Shown in pieces: positions 53,743-62,623 of a stretch of 64,000 bases of DNA. The DNA is from Clostridiales bacterium (GTDB lineage: Bacteria; Bacillota; Clostridia; Lachnospirales; Lachnospiraceae). Position 1 is the stretch's first letter. Each line of letters starts with the position of its first letter. The position numbers and the translations under genes are program-made. The DNA lies in the NCBI GenBank assembly GCA_021204085.1, contig JAJPZY010000090.1, positions 1 to 64,000 of the forward strand, read 5' to 3'. The notes beneath the pieces are model-generated. The model was not told where the DNA came from and made no database searches. It was given only the letters and a program-made list of their open reading frames with translations.

Positions 53743-55320
53743 ATGTTTCGTTTACTGTTATTGGACGATGAGCGGGTCGTGTTAAACGGCATACAAAAGG
53801 TTTTTTCTCTTAGAGATTACGGCTTTGAAGTAGTGGGTGCCCTGCAACAGCCGCTGGAAGCCCTGGCACAGCTAGAGGCTTTGCGGCCGGATCTGATCAT
53901 TACGGATGTAAAGATGCCGAAGATGGACGGACTGGAGTTTTCAACCAGGGTAAAGCAAATTCTGCCGGAAGTGGAGATCGTCATTCTTTCCGGGTACAGT
54001 GATTTTTCCTATGCGCAGACCGCAGTTCGCCTGGGCGTGCGGGATTATCTGCTGAAACCGATCAAGAAAGACGATTTTTCGAAGATGCTTAAGCGTATGT
54101 ATGCCAGAATCGAAGCAAAACAGTCGAGAGAATCATACTTTCAATCCCTGCACAAGCTATTCTTAAACAATTACGAGGAGCTGCGAAATCAGTTTTTTGT
54201 CTCGCTGACGGAGGAGGGAAGCTACGACCGGAATCTGTATCAGCTTGTTATGAAAGAATATCCGAAGGATCTGTTTGATTCCGACTTTATCCTGGTGCGT
54301 ATGGATATTTATCAGATGTCTTTTTCCAATGACTTTGTCTCGGAGATCGGCCGACTGACGGAGCAGGTTACCCGGGCGCTGAACATTTACGGCAGGGTGG
54401 AGAGCTATTTTACGGATGAATGTCTCTATCTGGTTTTGTTTTATGTGAAACCGGAGGACGAGCAGCGGATTCGGACCGTCTTTCATGTTTTCATGGAATC
54501 GAAGACGCAGGAAGGGTACACGCTTCCGGCAGGCATCAGCCGTATCCATCGAAATATAGAGTCGTTATACCTGGCATATAACGAGTGCCTGCAGCAGATT
54601 TTTATGGCAGAGGCAAACATTGACGCGGACTCCGAGCACAATCCGGTCAGAAGCCGTGAGATGGGCGTACAGATTCCTTATGCGGAGCTGGATGAGCTGT
54701 TTCACCGAATCGCCCTCGGAATTACGGAGGGGATGGGAGAACTGGTTGAGAAGATATATAAGAAACCGAAAAATGGAAATCTTCTTTATCGTGATTTCAG
54801 CTACAGCATAACTTTTCTGATTTTGCTGCGGATTTATCAGCTTCAGGATAAGTATGACACGAAGGCAGATATTATTCAGCCTTCCTGTCTTGACCTGAGG
54901 TATCTGACAAGGCAGTATCCTACCCTGGACAGCCAGAAACATATGGTTCAGGAGAGACTGACACAGCTTTCTGCCCTGAGTGCTGACCAGGGAACATCTC
55001 AGGCTTCAAAGATGGTCCATGCCGCCGTGGATTATACAAACCGTCATTTTTGCGAGAATATTTCCCTTCAGGATGTGGCGGATGAGATCGGCATCAGCAA
55101 GAATTATCTCTGTGATATCTTTAAAAAAGAGCTGGGAATGACTTTTATCAGTTATGTGACTAATCTGCGCATTGAGAAAGCGAAAGAGCTGTTGACAGGT
55201 TCGGATATGAAAATGTATGAGATATCGGATGCTGTCGGATATAATGATTACGCGTATTTTTCGCAGCTGTTTAAAAAACATACCGGGCAGACGCTGTCTG
55301 CCTGGCGGGGAAAAGCGTAA
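53743..55320 (+). CDS. AraC-type response regulator (YesN-like)
   Basis: 525 aa. The receiver domain (1-~125) has Asp8-Asp9, phospho-acceptor Asp55 (IITDVKMPKMDG) and the conserved Lys near 105 (YLLKPIKKDDF). The middle (~150-390) is an uncharacterised linker. The C-terminal AraC double helix-turn-helix is complete (DVADEIGISKNYLCDIFKKELGMTF; EISDAVGYNDYAYFSQLFKKHTG). AGGAGG before the ATG. It converges with its probable kinase YesM at 55351, an arrangement that differs from the usual tandem yesM-yesN. Such regulators commonly control sugar or oligosaccharide uptake. Confidence 0.93.
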   Translation: MFRLLLLDDERVVLNGIQKVFSLRDYGFEVVGALQQPLEALAQLEALRPDLIITDVKMPKMDGLEFSTRVKQILPEVEIVILSGYSDFSYAQTAVRLGVRDYLLKPIKKDDFSKMLKRMYARIEAKQSRESYFQSLHKLFLNNYEELRNQFFVSLTEEGSYDRNLYQLVMKEYPKDLFDSDFILVRMDIYQMSFSNDFVSEIGRLTEQVTRALNIYGRVESYFTDECLYLVLFYVKPEDEQRIRTVFHVFMESKTQEGYTLPAGISRIHRNIESLYLAYNECLQQIFMAEANIDADSEHNPVRSREMGVQIPYAELDELFHRIALGITEGMGELVEKIYKKPKNGNLLYRDFSYSITFLILLRIYQLQDKYDTKADIIQPSCLDLRYLTRQYPTLDSQKHMVQERLTQLSALSADQGTSQASKMVHAAVDYTNRHFCENISLQDVADEIGISKNYLCDIFKKELGMTFISYVTNLRIEKAKELLTGSDMKMYEISDAVGYNDYAYFSQLFKKHTGQTLSAWRGKA

Positions 55321-55352
55321 GGTTCGCTTAAAAAAAGCAAAAACCTTGCGCT
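55314..55352. terminator. Shared hairpin between convergent yesN and yesM
   Basis: AGCGTAAGGTT/AACCTTGCGCT (one T-G pair) with an inner GCTT/AAGC helix. It spans the yesN stop and abuts the yesM stop. No long T-run is present, so termination strength is uncertain. Confidence 0.5.
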
Positions 55353-57192
55353 ATAGAGAGGTTTTGATCGGCAGAGTGATGGTGCAGATCGTCTGCGAGT
55401 CGGTTTTGCTGTAGGACATCCCGTATTCATCCCCGCAGATGATTTTGATCCGGCGATAGATGTTCTGCACACCATAGCCGTCTTTTTTGAAATTAAGCAG
55501 GTCGCTCGCGGCAGGATCAAATGTGAGTATTTCCGCCATTTTGTCCAGGTCGATATCATTGCCGTCGTTCGTGACGGTGAATACCACCCGGCTGTCGATC
55601 GAAAGGGTGATTTTGATCGTTCCGCCGTCGTTTAACTGATCAATGCCGTGTTTTAATGCGTTCTCTGCAACCGGTTGCAGAATAAACCGCGGAATATACA
55701 GGTCCGGCAGCGGATCCGGCAGGTCAAAAATGCTGCGGAGGCGTTCCCCGTAACGGAACTGCTGCAGCGTCAGATAACTCTGTACATACCGGATTTCCTG
55801 GGAAAGCTCAGTGAATGAACTGCTGTTTTTCATCAGGCTCAGCCGGAACATATCCGCCAGAGCAGTGATCATATCACTGATCTCATCCTGATCATTGGCC
55901 AGTGCGATCCAGTTGATGGAGTCGAGCGTATTATAAAGAAAATGCGGGTCGATCTGGCTTTGGATCAGCGCCAGCTCTGCGTCTTTTTTCTCCAGATTTT
56001 TTACGTAGATTTCCTGAATCAGTGTGTTGATACGGTCTTCCAGCTGATAGTAGGAGCGATACATCTGCCCGATTTCATCTGTCCGTTTCTGATAGATCGC
56101 GAGTGATTCTGCGTCGATGTCTTTGTCTTCGCCATGATAGGTGTCCATCAGGCGGGACAGCGTGACAATGGGAAGCGCCATGTTGATGGAGTTAAATCGG
56201 GCGATCAGGAAGAGAATCAGGATAACCGCAGACATCATGATCACCAGCTGCAGGACCAGGTTCGTCACACTGCTGTTTACTTCGTTATAAGGCGTGATCA
56301 TACACAGCGTCCACCTGTTTTGTGAAAAGTCGGAGAAGGTAAATACATATCTTTTTCCCTCTGCGCGCAGGGTGGAGCTTCCGGATTTCTCTGACATAAT
56401 CTCTTCCAACAGGGATGCCTGCGCGGACGTGTGGTTCCCGGCAAAGATCTGTCCGTTTTTGTCCAGCATACAGATGGCAGAGGTCTCACCGTACGTTACG
56501 CTCCCGAGGATATCATTTAAGTAGTCTTCATCCAGATAAATCATCATATAACCGAGCAGAGTCGTGTAATCAGACATATCATAGATCGGGCGCGCAAGCA
56601 TAAGCGCGTTCTGACTGTTATTTTCCGTTGATTCGGCAAGAAGGTAATCTTCGCTGTCGAGGTGGGAATAAGAATACCAGCTGTAGGAACGGGTGCCGGA
56701 AATCATATCCGGATACCACCATTTATTCTCAATATTATCAAAGGCCGAGAGGTTGGTGTACGCGCGTTTCGTTGAAAAAACGGTATGGTCAATCCCGCAC
56801 AGCACGACACAGTCTACAAAATCCCGGTTGGCGAGGAAACTGTTGACATAGTAAGTGACATCGCTGTCTTCCGGATAATTCTCTCTCTGATAACTTTCTA
56901 TCATAATTTCCTGAACAGCGTCATTGAAAATAAGCTCTCTGGAAAGATTTTCGGTATCGCTGATGACATACAGAAGCTGTGCGCTGACGCGTTCCAGCTC
57001 GGTAGCCTGCGACTTCTGGATGCTTTCGCGGGTGCTGACCTGAAAAACAGCGAGAAAACCGATACAAACCGTCAGGAGAATGGGGACGGCAATCAGAAAG
57101 AAGGACAGAAAAAGACGGGTTTTAAAGTCCATCGAATCTTTCATCCTGTTAAAAATCTGAAATAACGGTTTTTTCGGGGTGTTTTTTTTCAT
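55351..57192 (-). CDS. Sensor histidine kinase (YesM-like)
   Basis: A 613-aa membrane kinase of the LytS/YesM class. Two membrane segments (about 27-50 and 292-315) frame a large extracellular Cache-like region; the HAMP-like linker and the phospho-acceptor segment SQIDPHFLYNTLDSI follow, then the HATPase domain (NALKHGIDQLNDGG; GYGVQNIYRRI). I use ATG 57192 (GGGAGG four bases upstream); the track start 16 codons earlier lacks one. It is divergent from the solute-binding lipoprotein, with overlapping promoters. Partner of the convergent YesN. Confidence 0.93.
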   Translation of the reverse strand: MKKNTPKKPLFQIFNRMKDSMDFKTRLFLSFFLIAVPILLTVCIGFLAVFQVSTRESIQKSQATELERVSAQLLYVISDTENLSRELIFNDAVQEIMIESYQRENYPEDSDVTYYVNSFLANRDFVDCVVLCGIDHTVFSTKRAYTNLSAFDNIENKWWYPDMISGTRSYSWYSYSHLDSEDYLLAESTENNSQNALMLARPIYDMSDYTTLLGYMMIYLDEDYLNDILGSVTYGETSAICMLDKNGQIFAGNHTSAQASLLEEIMSEKSGSSTLRAEGKRYVFTFSDFSQNRWTLCMITPYNEVNSSVTNLVLQLVIMMSAVILILFLIARFNSINMALPIVTLSRLMDTYHGEDKDIDAESLAIYQKRTDEIGQMYRSYYQLEDRINTLIQEIYVKNLEKKDAELALIQSQIDPHFLYNTLDSINWIALANDQDEISDMITALADMFRLSLMKNSSSFTELSQEIRYVQSYLTLQQFRYGERLRSIFDLPDPLPDLYIPRFILQPVAENALKHGIDQLNDGGTIKITLSIDSRVVFTVTNDGNDIDLDKMAEILTFDPAASDLLNFKKDGYGVQNIYRRIKIICGDEYGMSYSKTDSQTICTITLPIKTSL

Positions 57193-57246
57193 GAGTCCTC
57201 CCGGAGTGAATGGATTGAAAAAATTTATGCTGGAAGCCATGATTTA

Positions 57247-57297
57247 ACTATACAATAAAGAGTGGTTTTTGTAAAATAGAAAGAAATCGTGTATACT
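57247..57297. promoter_or_regulatory. Overlapping divergent promoters, yesM and lipoprotein
   Basis: Plus strand: TTGTAA (57269), 17-bp spacer, TATACT (57292). Minus strand: TTTACA (57270-57275), 17-bp spacer, TATAGT (57247-57252). The two -35 boxes share five bases, so polymerase cannot sit on both promoters at once. Confidence 0.7.
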
Positions 57298-57323
57298 TTA
57301 AAAAAGCGCTTTGGGAGGAATAT

Positions 57324-58643
57324 ATGAGGGGAAAAATTCGAAGAATAGTATCGGTTCTGCTCCTGGCAGGATTACTCGGTGTCCTGTGTTCCGGCTGCAC
57401 CGAATCACAGAAGCAGGAAGAAACGGAAACAGAGACCAGTGAGGTGGAACTGGAAATCTGGACGTTTTTTGATATGAATACTCCGGAAACACATTATCAG
57501 GACCTATGGGATACGCTGGCGGAGGAATACGGGTACTCGATCGATGTAAAGTTTTATTCGACGCAGCAGATCAAGGACAAGCTGCGGATCGCCCTGGCGT
57601 GTAATGAGCTGCCGGATGTTTTCCTTGTCTGGGGCGGCAGGTATCCGGATTATTTGTTTGACGCGGGAGCCTGTGTGCCGGTGCAGGATTACCTGGAGAG
57701 TGCGGACTTTCGATTCAGAGATCAGTATATTCAGACTTACACGGACGGCAATAATTATATTATCCCCTGTCTGGTAGAGGCTTACGCAGTGAATTATTGC
57801 AATACAGAGCTGATGGAGGAGATGGGCCTGACGGTTCCCGAGACCTGGGAAGACCTGGTGGCTCTGGTGGAGCAGGTAAACGCCTATAATGAGGCAAACG
57901 GCACGGATTACGCTGCCATTGAGACCGGAGTAAAAGACAGCTGGCTGGGAGAACTTCTGTATTGTATGATCGTCAATCGTATGGATCCTTACGCCTATGA
58001 CCGACTTTCTTCCGGTGAGTCTGATTTTTCGGAGGAAGTCTATGCGGATGCGGCTGAAAAGATTCGGGAACTGGTGGATATGGGGGCGTTTCCCGATGAT
58101 TATATGGAAACCGGTGAAGTGGAAGCGGTAGAAAATTTCATCGATGGAGAAGCCGTTCTTTTTCCTCATCAGTCAACGATCGTTTTTTATCTGATGGAAA
58201 ATATGGGAGAAGATGCTTTTGAGATGGTGCAGTTTCCCTGCTGTGCGAAAGAATTTGATGCGGACTATGCCGCGTACCTGATGGATATCAATCATACCTT
58301 AACGCCGGGATTGTGCATCAGTTCGCAGACGGAGTATCAGGATGAAGCGGCTGAACTATGCCTTGAGTTTGCACAGAGGGTGAATGAGATTAATGTTACG
58401 GAATACGGATACCTGAATATGACGGAGGAGGATCTGGAGCCCGCGTCTGATCTGGCGCTTCCGGTTCGGCAGTTCCGCCGGATGATTGAGGAATCGCAGA
58501 AGGTTACGGCGTACTGGTACGCGGAGCTTTCCAGAGAAAACGGAGAAAACTGGCGGAATCTGACGAAAAAGCTGTTTGCGGGAGAAGTCGAGGTAAGTGA
58601 ATTCATCGAGAGAGGATCTGACTACTTAAAATTTGATGAATAA
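57324..58643 (+). CDS. Extracellular solute-binding lipoprotein, family 1-like
   Basis: A 439-aa periplasmic-binding-fold protein of the type used by carbohydrate ABC importers. The signal peptide ends in a lipobox (LCSGC, Cys25), so it is a substrate of Lgt in this window. After a Glu/Thr-rich linker the mature part starts with VELEIWTFFDMNTPETHY, typical of sugar-binding family 1 members; DVFLVWGGRYPDYLFDAGA is conserved. GGGAGG precedes the ATG. No permease or ATPase gene accompanies it, so it may present ligand to YesM or use a transporter elsewhere. Confidence 0.9.
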   Translation: MRGKIRRIVSVLLLAGLLGVLCSGCTESQKQEETETETSEVELEIWTFFDMNTPETHYQDLWDTLAEEYGYSIDVKFYSTQQIKDKLRIALACNELPDVFLVWGGRYPDYLFDAGACVPVQDYLESADFRFRDQYIQTYTDGNNYIIPCLVEAYAVNYCNTELMEEMGLTVPETWEDLVALVEQVNAYNEANGTDYAAIETGVKDSWLGELLYCMIVNRMDPYAYDRLSSGESDFSEEVYADAAEKIRELVDMGAFPDDYMETGEVEAVENFIDGEAVLFPHQSTIVFYLMENMGEDAFEMVQFPCCAKEFDADYAAYLMDINHTLTPGLCISSQTEYQDEAAELCLEFAQRVNEINVTEYGYLNMTEEDLEPASDLALPVRQFRRMIEESQKVTAYWYAELSRENGENWRNLTKKLFAGEVEVSEFIERGSDYLKFDE

Positions 58644-58694
58644 ATGTTAGAAAAAATATTCCGAAGAAAATAAATAAAATAAGAATTCTTCCTC

Positions 58695-58724
58695 ATATTT
58701 TTCGAAAAATATTTCCGATACAAT
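58695..58724 (+). promoter_or_regulatory. Palindromic operator and -10 before MFS gene
   Basis: ATATTTTTCGAAAAATAT (58695-58712) is a perfect 18-bp palindrome; TACAAT (58719-58724) is a likely -10. The palindrome sits where the -35 should be, and the underlying -35 is poor (TATTTT), which suggests control by a bound regulator. Confidence 0.6.
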
Positions 58725-58783
58725 ACTTCCTGGAAAAATATCAGCGGTTTATCTGCAAAAGGAAAGGGAGGAAAACAGGAAAT

Positions 58784-60103
58784 ATGAGCAGTAAGAAGAA
58801 GGATAACAGAGATTCTGTTGTGGACTTTGGAGGGTATGGATGGTTTACCATTATCTATATGCTCCTGATGTTCTGGTTTTACGTGGGGATGATCAATGAC
58901 GGCAGCAACAACATTGCTTCCTATATCGCGGAGCGGATGTTGGGTAGTACGGAGTATGTAGGGCAGATTTCTAACTGTAACTCAATCGCCGGCATCCTCG
59001 GCGTATTGATTTTCCTTGTAATTGGTGTGCTGAACAGAAAAATCGGACCGCGAAAGATGTCCGGTATTAACTGCATTATTGCGGGCTTCACATATATCGG
59101 AGTGTTAAACGCAATGAATCTTGTTCTTTACACGATCATGATGGCGATTACCTGCGGCACGATCATGTCCGCCGGCTATCTTTGCGGCGGAGTGCTGGTG
59201 GCGAACTGGTTCCCGAAGAAGAAAGGTATCGTTATGGGTTATACCACGATGGGACATAACCTGGCAACAGCAGTCTATGTGCCGATCATCGTAGCGCTTG
59301 TTACTTCGCTCGGCGTAAACAGAGCCTGCTACCCGATTTCGATCGCCTGCATTATCCTCGGAATTCTCGGTATCCTCTTTATCCGCGATACGCCGTTCGA
59401 GCGGAATATGTATCCGGATAATGCTTCAAAGGAAGTATATGAAAAGTATTATGACACCTCCGACGATGAGGGAGACGCGGACGGCGGCTGGACAGTAAAG
59501 AAGCTGTTAAAATGCGACCAGGTCTGGTGCGCGGCGATCAGCACCGGAATTTTCCAGATCTGTTCCGTAGGAACCATGTCCCAGATGCTGAACCGTACGA
59601 CAAACGGATTCGGGTTTTCCACGGCAACAGCAGTTACGATCATGTCAGTCTGCGCGGTTGTCGGTGTGGTCGGTTCGTTTCTGATCGGTGTTCTGGATCA
59701 GAAAATCGGTACAAAGCGCGCAATGATCGTGTTCGGATGCTGGTATGCAACGGCTCTGCTTTGTAATTTTACAAATACGATGGTTGGATTCTGGATCTCC
59801 ATTGTGATGATCGGTATCGGCATCGGCGGAAGCGCAAACTTCACAACATCGCTGCCCACCTCCATTTTCGGACGTCAGGGTTACGACAAAGTAAACTCCG
59901 TACTTTTCCCGATTCAGGGAATTATCACTGCGTTGACGTTTGCGATTAACGGCATGGTAATGAATATGACCGGCGGCAATATCCGGATGGCTTATCTGAT
60001 CGATGCCTGCCTGGCATTGCTGAATGTTCTGTTTATCTTTATCTGTGTAAAAGATCATAAGTATAACAGAGACTGGATTGCGGAGCATGGTAAAAAACAG
60101 TAA
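58784..60103 (+). CDS. MFS transporter, oxalate/formate antiporter-like
   Basis: A 439-aa membrane protein with about twelve helices and a soluble central loop (residues ~210-245, rich in Asp and Lys). Resemblance to the OFA (oxalate/formate antiporter) group is suggested by YLCGGVLVANWFPKKKGIVMGYTTMGHNLA and GIGIGGSANFTTSLPTSIFGRQGY. GGGAGGAAAACAGGAAAT precedes the ATG. The substrate is unknown; carboxylates are plausible from the family only. It follows the lipoprotein gene by 140 bases with a palindromic element in between. Its relation to the two-component pair is inference. Confidence 0.85.
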   Translation: MSSKKKDNRDSVVDFGGYGWFTIIYMLLMFWFYVGMINDGSNNIASYIAERMLGSTEYVGQISNCNSIAGILGVLIFLVIGVLNRKIGPRKMSGINCIIAGFTYIGVLNAMNLVLYTIMMAITCGTIMSAGYLCGGVLVANWFPKKKGIVMGYTTMGHNLATAVYVPIIVALVTSLGVNRACYPISIACIILGILGILFIRDTPFERNMYPDNASKEVYEKYYDTSDDEGDADGGWTVKKLLKCDQVWCAAISTGIFQICSVGTMSQMLNRTTNGFGFSTATAVTIMSVCAVVGVVGSFLIGVLDQKIGTKRAMIVFGCWYATALLCNFTNTMVGFWISIVMIGIGIGGSANFTTSLPTSIFGRQGYDKVNSVLFPIQGIITALTFAINGMVMNMTGGNIRMAYLIDACLALLNVLFIFICVKDHKYNRDWIAEHGKKQ

Positions 60104-60134
60104 ATTACGTAGTATGAAGGCAGAAAATCCGAGG

Positions 60135-60163
60135 TTGACAGATACCCGGAATGATGGTAGTAT
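60135..60163 (+). promoter_or_regulatory. Promoter of trp operon
   Basis: TTGACA, 17-bp spacer, TAGTAT; the transcript would start near 60170, ahead of the T-box. The 31 bases before it hold no terminator for the MFS gene. Confidence 0.75.
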
Positions 60164-60169
60164 TAAAAA

Positions 60170-60504
60170 AGTTTAACAGGTAAAGTCGATGAGCAAAAAG
60201 AGTACTTTTACAGACTGTTCTACAGAGAGCCGGAGGAGCTGAGATTCCGGAGTACAAGTGTAAAGGGAATGGGTTTGTGAGACGTGACTGCGAAAGGTTT
60301 CTCAGTTTAGTAGCAGCCGCCGTGTTCCTCACGTTACAGAGGGCAGATATCGAATCGAAGCTGATGATATACGTTTTATTGAATGAGCAGCAGATGATTC
60401 TGTATCGGTTGAGGTTGACATGTCCTTCTGACATTGTCGATGAACAAGGGTGGCATCACGATGATTCGTCCCTGATTGTGATTTTTCACAATCAGGGATT
60501 TTTT
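60170..60504 (+). promoter_or_regulatory. T-box riboswitch specific for tRNA-Trp
   Basis: Stem I shows the usual AGTA, AGAGAGCCGGAGG...CCGG and GAA-TGG-G specifier context, so the specifier codon is TGG (60270-60272). The T-box AAGGGTGGCATCACG (60446-60460) is followed by antiterminator partner TCGTCCCT and the intrinsic terminator TCCCTGATTGTG/CACAATCAGGGA plus six Ts. The variable base of TGGN is C, which pairs with G73, the normal discriminator of bacterial tRNA-Trp. Uncharged tRNA-Trp should therefore turn the operon on. The 83-aa track ORF across it is spurious. Confidence 0.93.
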
Positions 60505-60524
60505 AGTATTGAGAGGATTATCAT

Positions 60525-61940
60525 ATGAAGCGCATTTTAAAACTCTATAAAAAGACGGTAAGCGTAATCAACGAGACTCCCATTGAGATGTATGAGAATC
60601 TTGTCGGAACGAAAAAAGGATTCCTTCTGGAAAGCTATGACAAGAACTATGATATGTTTACGATTTTCGGTGCGGAACCGGAGGAAATCATCACTTCACG
60701 CGGGAATGCGCTGGTCATACAGAAGGCGGACGGCTCTGAGGAGGTGCGGGAAGGGAATCCTCATGAGCGGCTGAAGGAGTATTACAGTGAGTTTGAGATC
60801 CGTAAGGATAATCATGAGATCAGCTTCAGCGGCGGCCTGGTCGGAAACCTTGGCTATGATTATATCAGATATACCGAGGAACTTCCGGATGAGAACCCGG
60901 ACGATATCGGCATTGAGACCATTCAGATGATGCTGATGACCCGGTTTATCGTGGTCGACCATGTGTCTGAGACCATGACGGCAGTGGTTCTGGACGAGGA
61001 CAGTGAGGCCGGAAAGGCACATGCGCTGGCGCTAGCGGCCGACATGCTGAATACAGCCCGGACAGACCGGCCGGGGAACCATAAAAATACTCCGTTTATC
61101 CGCGACGGCAGGATTGTTCATAAGACGGACACATTGGAGGAGTATAGTAAAAAAGTTGAAAAAATTCGCCACTATATCAGAGAAGGACATATTTTCCAGA
61201 CCGTCCTTTCCCAGCGGTGGACGATTGAGACCGGACAGGATGGATTTACGCTCTATAAGCATCTGCGGGAGATCAATCCGTCGCCTTACCTGTACTATTA
61301 TAATTACGGGGACTTTGAGGTGATCGGGAGTTCGCCGGAGATGATCGTAAAGCAGCAGGGGAACCGTGTTTATACCTGCCCGATCGCCGGCAGCCGTCCG
61401 CGCGGGAAGTCCAAAGAGGAAGACATCGCCCTGACGGAGGAACTGCTGGCGGATGAAAAAGAGCAGGCGGAACATGTCATGCTGGTCGACCTGGCACGAA
61501 ATGATATGGGCCGTATTTCCGAATTCGGAACCGTAAAGGTTACGGATTTTATGAAAGTTCAGTACTATTCCCACGTGATGCATATTGTGTCTCTGGTAGA
61601 GGGGCGGAAAAAGGGCGTCTATCACCCGCTGGATCTCATTGCATCCTTCCTGCCGGCCGGAACCTTAAGCGGCGCACCGAAGATCCGGGCCATGGAGATT
61701 ATCGACGAACTGGAGACGACGCGCCGCGGACTCTACGGCGGAGCGACCGGTTATGTGGACTTTTCCGGGGACATGGATTTCTGCATCACGATCCGCACCA
61801 TGGTGAAGCAGGGGAAGAAGGTATACCTGCAGGCGGGAGCCGGTATTGTGGCGGATTCCGTGCCTGCGAATGAATATCAGGAGTGCTGCAATAAGGTGAT
61901 GGCGCTGGCAAAAACACTGGTGACGGAGGAGAACTTATGA
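60525..61940 (+). CDS. trpE: Anthranilate synthase component I
   Basis: With TrpG converts chorismate and glutamine to anthranilate. 471 aa, standard. The tryptophan feedback motif LLES is seen in GFLLESYDKN near residue 34; the chorismate-binding region has PEMIVKQQGN, CPIAGSRPRGK, HVMLVDLARNDMGR, GTLSGAPKIRAMEI and YGGATGYVDFSGDMDF. The ATG is preceded by a Shine-Dalgarno-like GAGAGGATTATC. Stop overlaps trpG by four bases (ATGA). Controlled by the T-box. Confidence 0.97.
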   Translation: MKRILKLYKKTVSVINETPIEMYENLVGTKKGFLLESYDKNYDMFTIFGAEPEEIITSRGNALVIQKADGSEEVREGNPHERLKEYYSEFEIRKDNHEISFSGGLVGNLGYDYIRYTEELPDENPDDIGIETIQMMLMTRFIVVDHVSETMTAVVLDEDSEAGKAHALALAADMLNTARTDRPGNHKNTPFIRDGRIVHKTDTLEEYSKKVEKIRHYIREGHIFQTVLSQRWTIETGQDGFTLYKHLREINPSPYLYYYNYGDFEVIGSSPEMIVKQQGNRVYTCPIAGSRPRGKSKEEDIALTEELLADEKEQAEHVMLVDLARNDMGRISEFGTVKVTDFMKVQYYSHVMHIVSLVEGRKKGVYHPLDLIASFLPAGTLSGAPKIRAMEIIDELETTRRGLYGGATGYVDFSGDMDFCITIRTMVKQGKKVYLQAGAGIVADSVPANEYQECCNKVMALAKTLVTEENL

Positions 61941-62536
61941 TTTTACTGATTGATAATTACGATTCATTTACTTACAATCTGTACCAGTTTATGGGGATTT
62001 TCAACGATGATATCCGGGTTGTGCGGAATGACAGGATTACACTTGAAGACATTCATGCATTGCATCCGGAAAAAATTGTTCTCTCGCCGGGACCGAAAAG
62101 CCCGAAAGAGGCCGGTATCTGCATGGACGTGATTCGGGAGTTTTACGATAAAGTACCGCTTCTCGGCATCTGTCTCGGACATCAGTGCATCGGGGAAGCG
62201 CTTGGCGGAAAAGTTTCTTATGCAAAAAAGCTGCTTCACGGAAAACAGTCCGTGATCGAGCATTCCGGAACCGGCATCTTTGAGGGAGTTCCGTCGCCGC
62301 TGAAAGTGGCGCGGTATCACTCGCTGGCGGTGCTCGAGGAGGGGCTTCCGGACTGTCTGGAGATTCTGGCTCAAACGGAGGACGGAGAAATCATGGCGAT
62401 CCGGCATCGGGAGTATCCGTTGTTCGGGATGCAGTTTCACCCGGAATCCATTTATACGGAGCACGGGAAAAAAATAATTGAAAATTTTCTTTCTATGTCG
62501 AATTTCCCATTTACGGTTGAAGAGGGAAACGGATGA
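61937..62536 (+). CDS. trpG: Anthranilate synthase component II (glutamine amidotransferase)
   Basis: Supplies ammonia from glutamine to TrpE. 199 aa, class I amidotransferase with the nucleophile Cys in LLGICLGHQCIGEALGG (near 80) and the His-Glu pair in GMQFHPESIYTEHG. It is not fused to TrpD. The start overlaps the trpE stop, implying translational coupling and balanced subunit amounts. Confidence 0.96.
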   Translation: MILLIDNYDSFTYNLYQFMGIFNDDIRVVRNDRITLEDIHALHPEKIVLSPGPKSPKEAGICMDVIREFYDKVPLLGICLGHQCIGEALGGKVSYAKKLLHGKQSVIEHSGTGIFEGVPSPLKVARYHSLAVLEEGLPDCLEILAQTEDGEIMAIRHREYPLFGMQFHPESIYTEHGKKIIENFLSMSNFPFTVEEGNG

Positions 62537-62623
62537 TGGATTTCCTTCTGACACTTGAATCTGAAAAATGAATGTTTGATATGCTTTATTGGATTGCAGA
62601 ATAAAAACAGGATGGTAAAAAAG

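Noticed and set aside
60277-60528. 83-aa ORF before trpE
   Set aside because: Lies inside the T-box riboswitch including its terminator.
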